NCBI RefSeq assembly: GCF_900187265.1
Contig: NZ_LT906450.1
Location: 2,161,444 to 2,225,443, forward strand
Reading direction: 5' to 3'
Origin: Rhodococcus rhodochrous
GTDB taxonomy: Bacteria > Actinomycetota > Actinomycetes > Mycobacteriales > Mycobacteriaceae
DNA length: 64,000 bases
In this document: one piece after another, positions 9,365 through 17,609 of the stretch
Layout: each line of letters starts with the position of its first letter
Numbering within the stretch: position 1 is the stretch's first letter
Made by a program: the position numbers and the translations under genes
Notes under the pieces: model-generated
Database searches by the model: none
The model's input: the letters and a program-made list of their open reading frames with translations, nothing else
What the model was told of the DNA's origin: nothing

Positions 9365-9970
9365 TCAGTCGTCCACACCACGAGCGGCGAGGGCCTCACC
9401 CATCGCCTCGGCGGTGCGCAGCGCTCCCACCACCACTGGAACCACGAGGGCCCGCAACGAGAATCCGAGACCGCGCGCCTTGCGTGCCTCTGTCACGCGG
9501 GTGATCACGGTGCCGATCAGCGGGATCGCGCGGACGGTCATCACCAGTACGAGTCCGACCCGGTCGGGATCGACCCCGACGCGCGCGAGGGGACGGGCCG
9601 CCCGCACGATCGCGTCGAGCATCTCGGTGGTCCGCGTCGTGAGGGTCACGAGGGCGGCCAGAGCGACCGCCACGAGCAGCGACCCGCAGATCACGACCGC
9701 CCGTTCCCACCCCGCTACGAGGACCTGAAACGCTGCGATGATCGCCAGCATCCACACCAGCGGCCGCAATTGCACGACGGCGAGACGCGGAGGTATGCGC
9801 GCCGCCGCGTACGCGAGCACGGCCAGTGCCAGCGCGGGAAGCACCTGCCAGGGCTGCCGGATCCACAGGGTCAGCGCGAGGATCAGCGCTGCGACCGCGA
9901 GCAGTTTCGCTCCCGCCGGAAGCCGGTGCAGGACCGAGTGTCCGGGGTGGTAGAGGCCGAAGGTGTTCAC
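9365..9970 (-). CDS. bioN: ECF transporter T component (biotin transport, BioN/EcfT)
   Basis: A 201-residue membrane protein with five or so hydrophobic helices and a charged cytoplasmic end with the motif ARPLARVGVDPDRVGLVLVM and later ARKARGLGFSLRAL; these are the short coupling helices with Ala-Arg-Gly that dock on the ATPase. It couples the ATPase BioM to the vitamin-binding protein BioY. The start is GTG at 9970, overlapping the stop of bioM by four bases, so the two are translationally coupled. Confidence 0.88.
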   Translation of the reverse strand: MNTFGLYHPGHSVLHRLPAGAKLLAVAALILALTLWIRQPWQVLPALALAVLAYAAARIPPRLAVVQLRPLVWMLAIIAAFQVLVAGWERAVVICGSLLVAVALAALVTLTTRTTEMLDAIVRAARPLARVGVDPDRVGLVLVMTVRAIPLIGTVITRVTEARKARGLGFSLRALVVPVVVGALRTAEAMGEALAARGVDD

Positions 9971-10647
9971 CCGATCAGATTCCGGTAGAACGCGAGCGCG
10001 GACGCCGGTTCGTCGTCGGCGACGATCCGCCCGGAGTCCACCACCAGCACACGATCGAAGTCGGCGAGGAGATCGAGATTGTGGGTCACCGCGATCACCT
10101 GCTGCGGCAGGCTCGCGAAGGTGCGCGCGATGAGCTTCGTGTTGCGCAGGTCCAGCAGCGTCGTCGGTTCGTCGGCGACGAGCACCGCCGGGTCGGTCAC
10201 CATGATCGCGGCGAGCGCGAGCAACTGTTTCTGACCGCCCGAGAGCAGGTGACTGGGGTGGTCGTGGTGTCCCGCGAGCCCGAAGTCTGCGAGGACCTGC
10301 CGTACCCGGGCCTCGCGTTCCTCCTTGCCGAGTCCGCTGCGCCGCAGCGAGAAGGCGACGTCCTCGGCCACGGTGGGCATGACGATCTGGTGGTCGGGGT
10401 CGGTGAAGACGAATCCGACCTTCCTACGGACCTCCCGGCCCTTGCGGGCCGTGTCGAGGCCGTCGACGGTCACCGACCCGGACGACGGGACGAGCAGGCC
10501 GTTGATCATCCGTGCCATCGTCGACTTGCCGCTGCCGTTCGCACCGACGATGCCGACGCGTCGTTCGGTGAGGACGACATCGACCCCGTCGAGGACGGTG
10601 CGGTCGCCGTAGGCGTGCCGCACCTCCCGGAATCGGATCTCGCTCAT
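9967..10647 (-). CDS. bioM: ECF transporter ATP-binding protein (BioM/EcfA)
   Basis: A 226-residue ATPase. It has a Walker A motif GANGSGKST near residue 35, the ABC signature LLSGGQKQLLALAA, a Walker B motif AVLVADEPTTLLD and an H-loop AVTHNLD. It drives biotin uptake with BioN and BioY. It lies between the two membrane genes, overlapping bioN by four bases and starting 19 bases after bioY ends. Cobalt-type ECF ATPases look similar; the bioY neighbour decides the substrate. Confidence 0.9.
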   Translation of the reverse strand: MSEIRFREVRHAYGDRTVLDGVDVVLTERRVGIVGANGSGKSTMARMINGLLVPSSGSVTVDGLDTARKGREVRRKVGFVFTDPDHQIVMPTVAEDVAFSLRRSGLGKEEREARVRQVLADFGLAGHHDHPSHLLSGGQKQLLALAAIMVTDPAVLVADEPTTLLDLRNTKLIARTFASLPQQVIAVTHNLDLLADFDRVLVVDSGRIVADDEPASALAFYRNLIG

Positions 10648-10666
10648 CGACGGTCGGTCGGCGGCG

Positions 10667-11263
10667 TCAGTGCGCGGGATCCGCGGCGGGGCGGGGTGCG
10701 ATGCGCGGTGCCGCCAGTGCGGGGTAGGCGCGGTGCACCTGGGCGGCGACCGCCGCGGCGACGACCGCCTTGGCCAGGTCGCCCGGCAGGAAGGTGACAT
10801 TGGCAGCGGCGGCGGCCCACACCGTGAGATCGGTGCGCAGGACCATGCCCGCGATACCGAAGGCGTAGAGCACGACGATGCCGCCGAGGACGTTGACGGC
10901 CACACCCGGCAGCGTGCGGTAGCGCGGCAGCATCTTCATGCTCAGCCAGCCGATCACGGCGACGGCGGGGATCCAGCCGATGAGGAAGCCCACCGTGGGA
11001 CCGGCCAGCGAGGTGAGGGTCGTGCGGCCGCCGGCGAGTACGGGCAGCGCCAGTCCCAGCACGATCACGGTGAGCACCGACAGGACACCCTTGCGTGCGC
11101 CGAGCAGTGCACCCGCGAGCATCACGCCCAGGGTCTGCAGCGTGATGGGCACGCCGGACGAACCGATGCTGATCTGACCGGGCAGTCCCAGGGCGATGAT
11201 CAGGGCGGCGAAGACGGCGATCTGCGCGAGGTCGCGCGCGGGGATACGGCGGGACGAGGACAC
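10667..11263 (-). CDS. bioY: Biotin transporter BioY (S component)
   Basis: A 198-residue membrane protein with six hydrophobic helices. Family motifs are visible: FAALIIALG near residue 17, then GSSGVPITLQTLGVMLAGALLG (about residues 33-53), then GPTVGFLIGW. BioY binds biotin and is the first gene of the bioYMN operon. The start is GTG at 11263. I looked upstream for a BioQ-type operator and found no convincing one. Confidence 0.93.
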   Translation of the reverse strand: MSSSRRIPARDLAQIAVFAALIIALGLPGQISIGSSGVPITLQTLGVMLAGALLGARKGVLSVLTVIVLGLALPVLAGGRTTLTSLAGPTVGFLIGWIPAVAVIGWLSMKMLPRYRTLPGVAVNVLGGIVVLYAFGIAGMVLRTDLTVWAAAAANVTFLPGDLAKAVVAAAVAAQVHRAYPALAAPRIAPRPAADPAH

Positions 11264-11509
11264 GATTACTCAGCCTTCCGATCGGACGGTGAACCCGTAG
11301 AGCCTAAGCCGTGACGACGTGCCGCGGGTCACCGACCCGTCTGCGGATGCCCCGGGCCACACCGGGGTGCGTCTCCGGGTGTCCCCTGATCTTTCCCTGA
11401 TATCTGTGCTGACCTGCTGTTTTTCGTCGCCCGAGCTGTCAGGATCGAGGCGTACCGAGCAAACGGAGTCCGGCGCGGAAGCGGCCGGCATCGAGGGTGG
11501 GAGTACCCA

Positions 11510-11683
11510 ATGTTCTGGAAGATCGTAGGAATCGTCGCGGTGGTGTGGGTCGGCCTCGCCGTACTCGGCGCCCTGCTCGACAACCTGATCGGCTTTCTCG
11601 TACTCGGCGCCGTGATCTTCGGCGGATACCTGCTGTACAAGGCAGTATCGGGAGGTGACAAGCACGACCTGACACGTCTGTAG
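11510..11683 (+). CDS. 57-residue membrane protein
   Basis: A short open frame, MFWKIVGIVAVVWVGLAVLG at the start, with two near-continuous hydrophobic stretches (residues 4-24 and 27-45) and a short polar end (SGGDKHDLTRL). GGTGGGAG lies about 6 bases before the ATG, and the gene ends 16 bases before the PIG-L gene on the same strand, so the two are probably cotranscribed. I do not recognise a named family. Length, ribosome-binding site and a membrane hairpin pattern favour a real gene. Confidence 0.7.
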   Translation: MFWKIVGIVAVVWVGLAVLGALLDNLIGFLVLGAVIFGGYLLYKAVSGGDKHDLTRL

Positions 11684-11699
11684 GACGAAGGGGGCAGCT

Positions 11700-12419
11700 G
11701 TGGAGGCGGTACCGGAGGACTGGCAGGACGGACTCGTGATCGCCGCGCACCCCGACGACATCGAATACGGTGCCGCCGCGGCCGTGGCCCGATGGACCTG
11801 GCAGGGCAAGCAGGTGCGCTACGTCCTCGCGACGAGCGGGGAGGCCGGGATCGCCGGGCTCGACCCGAAGGAGTGCGGCCCCCTGCGGGAGGCGGAGGAA
11901 CGCGAATCCGCGCGGATCGTCGGCGTGGACTCCGTGGAGTTCCTCGGCCACCGCGACGGGCACATCGTCGCCGGTCTCGACCTGCGACGCGACATCGCGG
12001 CGAGCATCCGCAGACACCGACCCGAGATGGTGGTGACCGGGAACTTCGGGCTCACCTGGTTCCCCGGCATCCTCAACAGTGCAGACCACCGTGCGGTCGG
12101 GCTGGCCGTGCTCGACGCCGTCGCCGACGCCGCGAACGAGTGGATCTTCCCGGAACTCGCGGAGGCCGGTCTCGAAGCCTGGCCCGGGGTGCGGTGGGTG
12201 GCGGTCGCCACGACGTCTCCGACGCACGCGGTGGACGTCACCGACACGGTCGAGGTGGCGGTCGAGTCGCTCTCGGCGCACCGCCGCTATCTCGAGGCCC
12301 TCGACGACAGGAGCGCCGAGGAGCAGGCCCGCGAGCAGGTGGAGCGGTCGTCCGCACCCCTGCCGGGCTTCCCGGCCGCTCGGGCCGCCGGATTCGAGCT
12401 GTACACCTTCGCGGGATAG
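11700..12419 (+). CDS. PIG-L family deacetylase
   Basis: A 239-residue zinc-dependent LmbE-like hydrolase. The metal-binding motif AHPDD is at residues 16-20, and the third ligand is in NSADHRAVGLAVLDA. Members remove N-acetyl groups from GlcNAc-containing molecules; mycothiol deacetylases MshB and Mca are in the same family but are longer (about 290-300 residues), so this is probably not either of them. The start is GTG at 11700, with GGGGGCAG a few bases before it. The substrate is unknown. Confidence 0.85.
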   Translation: MEAVPEDWQDGLVIAAHPDDIEYGAAAAVARWTWQGKQVRYVLATSGEAGIAGLDPKECGPLREAEERESARIVGVDSVEFLGHRDGHIVAGLDLRRDIAASIRRHRPEMVVTGNFGLTWFPGILNSADHRAVGLAVLDAVADAANEWIFPELAEAGLEAWPGVRWVAVATTSPTHAVDVTDTVEVAVESLSAHRRYLEALDDRSAEEQAREQVERSSAPLPGFPAARAAGFELYTFAG

Positions 12420-12483
12420 GGGACGTCCCACGACGGTGCGGTGACATCTCTCCCGCGTGCACGGGATGTGGCAGGCTGTGCGC

Positions 12484-13629
12484 GTGCGAGTGGCGGTGGT
12501 GGCCGGGCCCGATGCGGGTCATGCGATTCCGGCGATCGCGTTGTCGCTGCGGCTCGCGGATGCCGGGCACGACGCGGTCGTCTTCACAGGCGAACGATGG
12601 CTCGGCCTCGAACTGCCCGGGGTGACGTTCGCGGAGTTGAAGGGGCTCGCGCCCCGGCTCGGGGACGACGACGGCGATGCGGGGGCGAAGATCCACGCCC
12701 GTGCCGCCCACATCGCGAGCGAGATGCTCCCGGATCTCGGAGCCCTGCTACCCGACCTCGTGGTGGCGGACGTGCTCACGGCCGGCGGAGGGATGGCCGC
12801 CGAGCGCCTGGGGATCCCGTGGGTCGAGCTCTCGCCGCACCCGTTGTACCTGCCGTCGCGCGGGCTCCCGCCGATCGGCAGCGGTCTCGATGTGGGCACG
12901 GGCGTGCGGGGCCGGTTGAGGGACGCCGCGTTGCGGGCGATGACCGCGAGATCGCTGCGGCAGGGGGAGCGCGAGCGTTCGGCCGCACGCGTCGGGATCG
13001 GTCTGCCGGCGCGCGATCCCGGGCCCCGGGCCCGGCTGATCGCCACCCTGCCGGCACTCGAGGTGTCCCGCCCCGACTGGCCCGGGCACGCGCACGTCGT
13101 CGGTCCGCTGCTGTGGGAACCCACCGCGGAGATCCTCGGTCCGCCGCCGGGTGACGGACCTCTCGTGATGGTCGCGCCGTCGACCGCGGTGACCGGGGTG
13201 ACCGGGATGGTCGAGACGGTCTGCGACGCACTCGACGGTGCCGGGATGCGGGTCGCCGCGACGATGCTCGATCCCCCGCAGCAGGCGCTTCCGAGCTGGG
13301 CCGTCTCGGGTCGTGGCAGGCAGGACGTCCTGCTCCGGCAGGCCGATGTCGTCGTGTGCGGGGGCGGGCACGGGATGCTTGCCAAGACGTTGAGTGCGGG
13401 GGTTCCGGCGGTGATCGTGCCCGGGGGCGGTGATCAGTGGGAGCTGGCGAACCGCGCCGCACGGCAGGGGAGTGCGGTGGTGGTCCGTCCGCTCGAGGCG
13501 GCTGCGGTCCGCTCCGCGATCGACACCGTGTTGTCGTCACCGGACTTCGCCGCCGCGGCGCGTGCGGCCGCGGACGGCGCCGGTGACGTGGAGGATCCGG
13601 TCGCGGTATGCGAGGCCGCGGTGGACTGA
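12484..13629 (+). CDS. Glycosyltransferase, UGT/MGT type (GT-B fold)
   Basis: A 381-residue protein. The N-terminal Rossmann domain begins MRVAVVAGPDAGHAIPAIAL. The C-terminal nucleotide-sugar domain has VVCGGGHGMLAKTLSAGVPA and then VPGGGDQWELANRAARQ, the donor-binding motif of glycosyltransferase family 1. It would add a sugar to a lipid, natural product or similar acceptor, which cannot be named here. I chose GTG 12484 because CAGGCT at 12472-12477 is a plausible -10 six bases upstream; GTG 12478 and GTG 12457 are in frame as alternatives. Confidence 0.82.
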   Translation: MRVAVVAGPDAGHAIPAIALSLRLADAGHDAVVFTGERWLGLELPGVTFAELKGLAPRLGDDDGDAGAKIHARAAHIASEMLPDLGALLPDLVVADVLTAGGGMAAERLGIPWVELSPHPLYLPSRGLPPIGSGLDVGTGVRGRLRDAALRAMTARSLRQGERERSAARVGIGLPARDPGPRARLIATLPALEVSRPDWPGHAHVVGPLLWEPTAEILGPPPGDGPLVMVAPSTAVTGVTGMVETVCDALDGAGMRVAATMLDPPQQALPSWAVSGRGRQDVLLRQADVVVCGGGHGMLAKTLSAGVPAVIVPGGGDQWELANRAARQGSAVVVRPLEAAAVRSAIDTVLSSPDFAAAARAAADGAGDVEDPVAVCEAAVD

Positions 13630-13666
13630 CTGTCGTGCCGCAGCACGCGCGACTACCGTGGTCGGG

Positions 13667-13861
13667 GTGCGGTTGACGGAGTTCTACGAGGTGGTCCGGG
13701 ACGAGTTCGGACAGATGCACGGCGATGCCCTGCTGCGCGATCATGTGCTGCTCTCGCTCGGTGGACGGACGGCGGCCGAGGCGATCGAGGCGGGGCGCGA
13801 ACCCCGCGAGGTGTGGCGCGCGCTCTGCGACGAGTTCGACGTCCCGCCCGTACGGCGGTAG
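13667..13861 (+). CDS. DUF3046 family protein
   Basis: A 64-residue protein, MRLTEFYEVVRDEFGQMHG... ending CDEFDVPPVRR, that matches the small DUF3046 family found next to recA in mycolate actinobacteria (Rv2738c). It is acidic and predicted helical, with no known function. TACCGT at 13654-13659 lies seven bases before the GTG, which fits a leaderless start. Confidence 0.85.
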   Translation: MRLTEFYEVVRDEFGQMHGDALLRDHVLLSLGGRTAAEAIEAGREPREVWRALCDEFDVPPVRR

Positions 13862-13963
13862 GCCCGGAACCGGCCGGGGCGTTCCGACCGGAGTCGGTGC
13901 CGGTGTCGATTTTCTGTCCGACCGGGATGCGACCATTCCTCACGTACACGAAGCGACCGGATT

Positions 13964-13979
13964 TCGAACACGTGTTCGG
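13964..13979 (+). promoter_or_regulatory. LexA (SOS) box of recA
   Basis: TCGAACACGTGTTCGG matches the actinobacterial SOS box TCGAAC-N4-GTTCGA at 15 of 16 positions and is a near-perfect palindrome. It lies about 150 bases before recA, where the LexA-controlled promoter is found in mycobacteria. Confidence 0.9.
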
Positions 13980-14064
13980 CTATGCTGGGAGCGCCGGATG
14001 GGTGTTGTCCACAGGTAGTGATTCCATCCACAGATGCGGCGTTTCCGCGGTCGCGACAGCGAAC

Positions 14065-14087
14065 TTGTCGGTGCCGGGTTCTAACGT
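14065..14087 (+). promoter_or_regulatory. PafBC-type (RecA-NDp) promoter of recA
   Basis: TTGTCGGTG at 14065-14073, eight bases, then TAACGT at 14082-14087. This agrees at every defined position with the LexA-independent DNA-damage promoter consensus TTGTCRGTG-N8-TANNNT. It lies downstream of the LexA box, so recA has two damage-responsive promoters. Confidence 0.88.
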
Positions 14088-14126
14088 CGTCGACAACAAG
14101 GACGAGATTCTATTAAGGGGACCAAG

Positions 14127-15170
14127 ATGGCAGCACAGGCTCACGACCGCGAGAAGGCGCTCGAGCTCGCCCTCGCGCAGATCGACAAGAGCTTCGGTAA
14201 GGGCTCGGTGATGCGCCTGGGCGAGGACGTCCGTCCGCCCATCGCCGTCATTCCCACCGGGTCGATCGCACTCGACGTGGCTCTCGGTATCGGCGGTCTG
14301 CCGCGCGGGCGCGTCATCGAGATCTACGGCCCGGAATCGTCGGGTAAGACGACGGTGGCCCTCCACGCGGTCGCCAACGCGCAGGCCGCCGGCGGCATCG
14401 CGGCGTTCATCGACGCCGAGCACGCCCTGGATCCGGACTACGCGCGCAAGCTCGGTGTCGACACCGACGCCCTGCTCGTGTCCCAGCCCGACACCGGTGA
14501 GCAGGCCCTCGAGATCGCCGACATGCTCATCCGCTCGGGTGCGCTCGACATCATCGTCATCGACTCGGTGGCGGCGCTCGTGCCCCGCGCCGAGATCGAG
14601 GGCGAGATGGGCGACAGCCACGTCGGTCTCCAGGCCCGCCTGATGAGCCAGGCGCTGCGCAAGATGACCGGTGCGCTCAACAACTCCGGCACCACCGCGA
14701 TCTTCATCAACCAGCTGCGCGAGAAGATCGGCGTGATGTTCGGCTCGCCCGAGACCACCACGGGCGGTAAGGCGCTGAAGTTCTACGCCTCGGTGCGTCT
14801 GGACGTGCGCCGGATCGAGACGCTCAAGGACGGCGGCGACGCGGTGGGCAACCGCACCCGTGTGAAGGTCGTCAAGAACAAGGTCTCGCCTCCGTTCAAG
14901 CAGGCCGAGTTCGACATCCTGTACGGCCAGGGCATCTCGAAGGAGGGCTCGCTCATCGACATGGGTGTCGACCAGGGCTTCATCCGTAAGTCCGGCTCCT
15001 GGTACACCTACGAGGGCGACCAGCTGGGGCAGGGCAAGGAGAATGCCCGCAAGTTCCTGCTCGAGAACACCGATGTGCGTGACGAGATCGAGAAGAAGAT
15101 CAAGGAGAAGCTCGGCATCGGTGCCGTTCTCACCGATCCGAGCGATGTCGAGGAGCCGGTCGACTTCTAG
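14127..15170 (+). CDS. recA: Recombinase RecA
   Basis: A 347-residue recombinase that forms filaments on single-stranded DNA, exchanges strands and triggers LexA self-cleavage. The Walker A motif GPESSGKTT is near residue 67, the Walker B-like segment is [20 protein letters not shown], and the L2 loop region with [20 protein letters not shown] is complete. No intein interrupts it, in contrast to M. tuberculosis RecA. GGGGACC lies before the ATG. A LexA box and a PafBC-type promoter lie upstream and a strong hairpin follows. Confidence 0.98.
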   Translation: MAAQAHDREKALELALAQIDKSFGKGSVMRLGEDVRPPIAVIPTGSIALDVALGIGGLPRGRVIEIYGPESSGKTTVALHAVANAQAAGGIAAFIDAEHALDPDYARKLGVDTDALLVSQPDTGEQALEIADMLIRSGALDIIVIDSVAALVPRAEIEGEMGDSHVGLQARLMSQALRKMTGALNNSGTTAIFINQLREKIGVMFGSPETTTGGKALKFYASVRLDVRRIETLKDGGDAVGNRTRVKVVKNKVSPPFKQAEFDILYGQGISKEGSLIDMGVDQGFIRKSGSWYTYEGDQLGQGKENARKFLLENTDVRDEIEKKIKEKLGIGAVLTDPSDVEEPVDF

Positions 15171-15184
15171 TCACCGCCCAGAAC

Positions 15185-15225
15185 CCGCGGGGGCACGGAC
15201 GCACGTTGCGTCCGTGCCCCCGCGG
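15185..15225 (+). terminator. Perfect 19-bp hairpin between recA and recX
   Basis: The arms CCGCGGGGGCACGGACGCA (15185-15203) and TGCGTCCGTGCCCCCGCGG (15207-15225) pair without a mismatch around a three-base loop. It starts 14 bases after the recA stop. There is no T run, as is common in actinobacterial terminators. It would end or weaken recA transcripts before recX. Confidence 0.8.
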
Positions 15226-15246
15226 CGTATCCGCACGCGACTGCGC

Positions 15247-15268
15247 TGTCGGTGGGTCCGGTTACTGT
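15247..15268 (+). promoter_or_regulatory. Second PafBC-type promoter, leaderless, for recX
   Basis: TGTCGGTG at 15247-15254, eight bases, then TACTGT at 15263-15268. Only the first T of the TTGTCRGTG motif is replaced (by C). The -10 part ends seven bases before the recX ATG, so transcription would begin on or next to the start codon. Confidence 0.65.
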
Positions 15269-15275
15269 GCGCGTC

Positions 15276-15893
15276 ATGGACGACCCCGAGGAACGACGGC
15301 CCCAAGCACGGCGCGAACGACGCGGACGGCGTCGCTCGGCCCGCACCGAGCAGGAACTGCCCGGCGGTGGCACCGAAGCGCAGGCCAAGGACGTCTGCCT
15401 CCGTCTGCTGACCGATCGCGCACGCAGCCGATCCGAACTCGCGACGAAGCTCGAGCAGAAGGGTTTCGCGTCCGACGTCGCGGAGCGCGCCCTCGATCGT
15501 CTCACCGAGGTCGGATTGATCGACGACGCGGATTTCGCGAACCAGTGGGCACGGTCACGGCATCTGCATGCGGGGAAGGGCAAGCGCGCGATCGCACTCG
15601 AACTGCGCCGCAAGGGAATCGACGCCGACGATGCGGCCGCGGCCCTCGAGCAGATCGACACCGCCGACGAACGCGAGCGAGCGATCGAACTGGTCCGCAA
15701 GAAGCTCCGTACCCAGCCGCCGCTGCCCACCGAGGGGGACCGGCGCGAGATCGCGGCCGAACGCGACAAGCTGGTACGGCGGCTGGTCGGGATGCTGGCC
15801 CGACGCGGCTACGCGCAGGGGATGGCCTTCGACGTCGTGCGGGAGGAACTCGCGACGTTCGGTGCCGACGCGAGCGACCTCCCGCACGACTGA
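15276..15893 (+). CDS. recX: Regulatory protein RecX
   Basis: A 205-residue, three-helix-repeat protein that blocks RecA filament growth. The motif ARSRSELATKLEQKGF and the following DRLTEVGLIDDADFANQWARSR are characteristic. The N-terminal 35 residues are basic and probably disordered. The ATG at 15276 fits the promoter just upstream; an in-frame GTG at 15252 lies inside that promoter. It ends four bases from the convergent gluD gene. Confidence 0.93.
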   Translation: MDDPEERRPQARRERRGRRRSARTEQELPGGGTEAQAKDVCLRLLTDRARSRSELATKLEQKGFASDVAERALDRLTEVGLIDDADFANQWARSRHLHAGKGKRAIALELRRKGIDADDAAAALEQIDTADERERAIELVRKKLRTQPPLPTEGDRREIAAERDKLVRRLVGMLARRGYAQGMAFDVVREELATFGADASDLPHD

Positions 15894-15897
15894 AGCG

Positions 15898-16806
15898 TTA
15901 CTTCCGGCCCTCGCCGGTCAGGTCCAGGCCCGGCACCGTCATGGTCGGAACGGTTCCCGGATCCTCGGCCGGCACGGCACCCTTCTTGCGCTTTCCGGAT
16001 CGCAGACGCTTCTCGAGCCAGACCGCGAACTGCGTCAGCGCGCTGTTGAGGATGATCATGATCGCAGCGACCACCAGCAGCGACGGCAGGTAGTTCTGGA
16101 AGAACGCGCCGAGCTGCTGGCCGGAACGCACCACTTCGACATAGCCGATGAGGTAGCCGAGCGCCGAGTCCTTGAGCGCGATCACCATCTGCGACACGAT
16201 CGCCGGGAGCATGACCGTGACGGCCTGCGGCAGCAGGATCAGCCGCATGAGCTGGTTCTTCCGCATGCCGATCGCGAAGGCCGCCTCGCTCTGACCGCGC
16301 GGGAGCGACCTGATGCCTGCGCGCACGATCTCGGCGATGACCGAGCCGTTGTACAGGGTCAGGCCGGTGATGACGGCCGCGAGCGCGAGATACCCCGACT
16401 TGAAGACGCGGTACTCGGCGAACACCTGGTAGGCGAAGATCATCAGGATCAGCACCGGGACGGCGCGGAACAACTCGACGATCGCGCCGGCGATCCAGCG
16501 GACCCACCGGTGGTCGGACAGGCGCGCGATGCCCAGGACCGTGCCGAGCACGAGTGCCAGCACGATCGATGCGACGGCCGCGATGATCGTGCCGCGGATG
16601 CCGGGCAGCAGATAGGTGGTCCAGCTGGACGATTCGACGAACGGCTCCCACTTGGCCGCTGTCAACTGCCCGTTGGCGTCGAGTGCGCGGTAGACGATCC
16701 AGCCGGCGACGACGAGGAGCACGGCCACGACCACCGACAGGATCTGGTAGAGCGCCTTGGCGCGGGGTCCCGGTGCGTCGTAGAGAACGGTTCCGTGTGC
16801 ACTCAT
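15898..16806 (-). CDS. gluD: Glutamate ABC transporter permease GluD
   Basis: A 302-residue inner-membrane permease of the His/Glu/Gln type. It has an N-terminal hydrophobic segment, the family start of the permease core PGIRGTIIAAVASIVLALVLG, and the EAA loop ARAGIRSLPRGQSEAAFAIGM that docks on the ATPase. The C-terminal 30 residues are hydrophilic. The start codon overlaps the end of gluC by four bases. Confidence 0.9.
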   Translation of the reverse strand: MSAHGTVLYDAPGPRAKALYQILSVVVAVLLVVAGWIVYRALDANGQLTAAKWEPFVESSSWTTYLLPGIRGTIIAAVASIVLALVLGTVLGIARLSDHRWVRWIAGAIVELFRAVPVLILMIFAYQVFAEYRVFKSGYLALAAVITGLTLYNGSVIAEIVRAGIRSLPRGQSEAAFAIGMRKNQLMRLILLPQAVTVMLPAIVSQMVIALKDSALGYLIGYVEVVRSGQQLGAFFQNYLPSLLVVAAIMIILNSALTQFAVWLEKRLRSGKRKKGAVPAEDPGTVPTMTVPGLDLTGEGRK

Positions 16807-17483
16807 CGGGCGACCTCGTATCGCTTGCTGAGCCGACCGAAGAACAGGCCGGTGGGAAGGGTGAGGATGACGAATCCGAGCGCGAAGATGCCACCGACGA
16901 CGAAGATGGCCGCTTCGTTCTCGATCATCGTCTTCATCAGCAGCGAGGCCTCGGACACGCCGATGACGGAGGCGATCGTCGAGTTCTTGGTCAACGCGAT
17001 GAGCACCGAACCGAGCGGGGCGATGACCGCGCGGAACGCCTGCGGAAGGACGATCAGGCGCAGATTCTGGCTGAAGGTCAGGCCCAGCGAGCGGCCGGCC
17101 TCCGACTGCCCGAGCGAGACCGTGTTGATGCCCGAGCGGAGCGACTCGCACACGAACGCCGCCGTGTAGACGCTCAGGCCGAGCACGGCGAGCCGGAAGT
17201 TGTTGTCCACCAGGAATGTCGGCGACGACTCCGAAGCCAGTTTGATACCGAGTGTCTGGGACAGACCGAACAGGCAGAAGATGATGATCAGGGTCAGCGG
17301 GGTGTTGCGGAAGATCGTCACGTAGGCGGTGCCGACGGCACGCGCCACGGGGATGGGGGACACACGCATTCCGGCGAGGATCGTTCCGAGGATCAGTGCA
17401 CCGATCGCCGAGATGACGGTCAACTGGATCGTGGTCCAGAACGCGTCGAGTAGCTGGCTGCTGTACTTGCTCAACAGATCCAC
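16803..17483 (-). CDS. gluC: Glutamate ABC transporter permease GluC
   Basis: A 226-residue permease with the same layout as GluD. The segment DAFWTTIQLTVISAIGALI starts the core and LRSGINTVSLGQSEAGRSLG is the EAA loop that contacts GluA. It pairs with GluD to form the channel. It is separated from the upstream gluB by 126 bases that hold a strong hairpin, so it may be made at a lower level than the binding protein. Confidence 0.9.
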   Translation of the reverse strand: MDLLSKYSSQLLDAFWTTIQLTVISAIGALILGTILAGMRVSPIPVARAVGTAYVTIFRNTPLTLIIIFCLFGLSQTLGIKLASESSPTFLVDNNFRLAVLGLSVYTAAFVCESLRSGINTVSLGQSEAGRSLGLTFSQNLRLIVLPQAFRAVIAPLGSVLIALTKNSTIASVIGVSEASLLMKTMIENEAAIFVVGGIFALGFVILTLPTGLFFGRLSKRYEVAR

Positions 17484-17528
17484 AGGTCACTCCGGGATCG
17501 AGGGGACGGATGGGAGTCCGGAACGGTC

Positions 17529-17558
17529 CGGCCGGTCCGTGGACTCACGGACCGGCCG
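17529..17558 (-). terminator. Hairpin between gluB and gluC
   Basis: CGGCCGGTCCGTG (17529-17541) and CACGGACCGGCCG (17546-17558) form a perfect 13-bp stem with a four-base loop. It lies in the middle of the operon and would act as a partial terminator or as an mRNA-stabilising 3' end for gluB. Confidence 0.7.
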
Positions 17559-17609
17559 CACCGGCGGACGTGACGGGTGGTGATACCCGTGCGCGGTGAC
17601 GATCGACAC

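Noticed and set aside
11264-11509. Search for a biotin operator (BioQ or BirA type) before bioY
   Set aside because: TGAAC occurs near 11290, but the second half-site GTTAC or GTTCA is absent at the required spacing.
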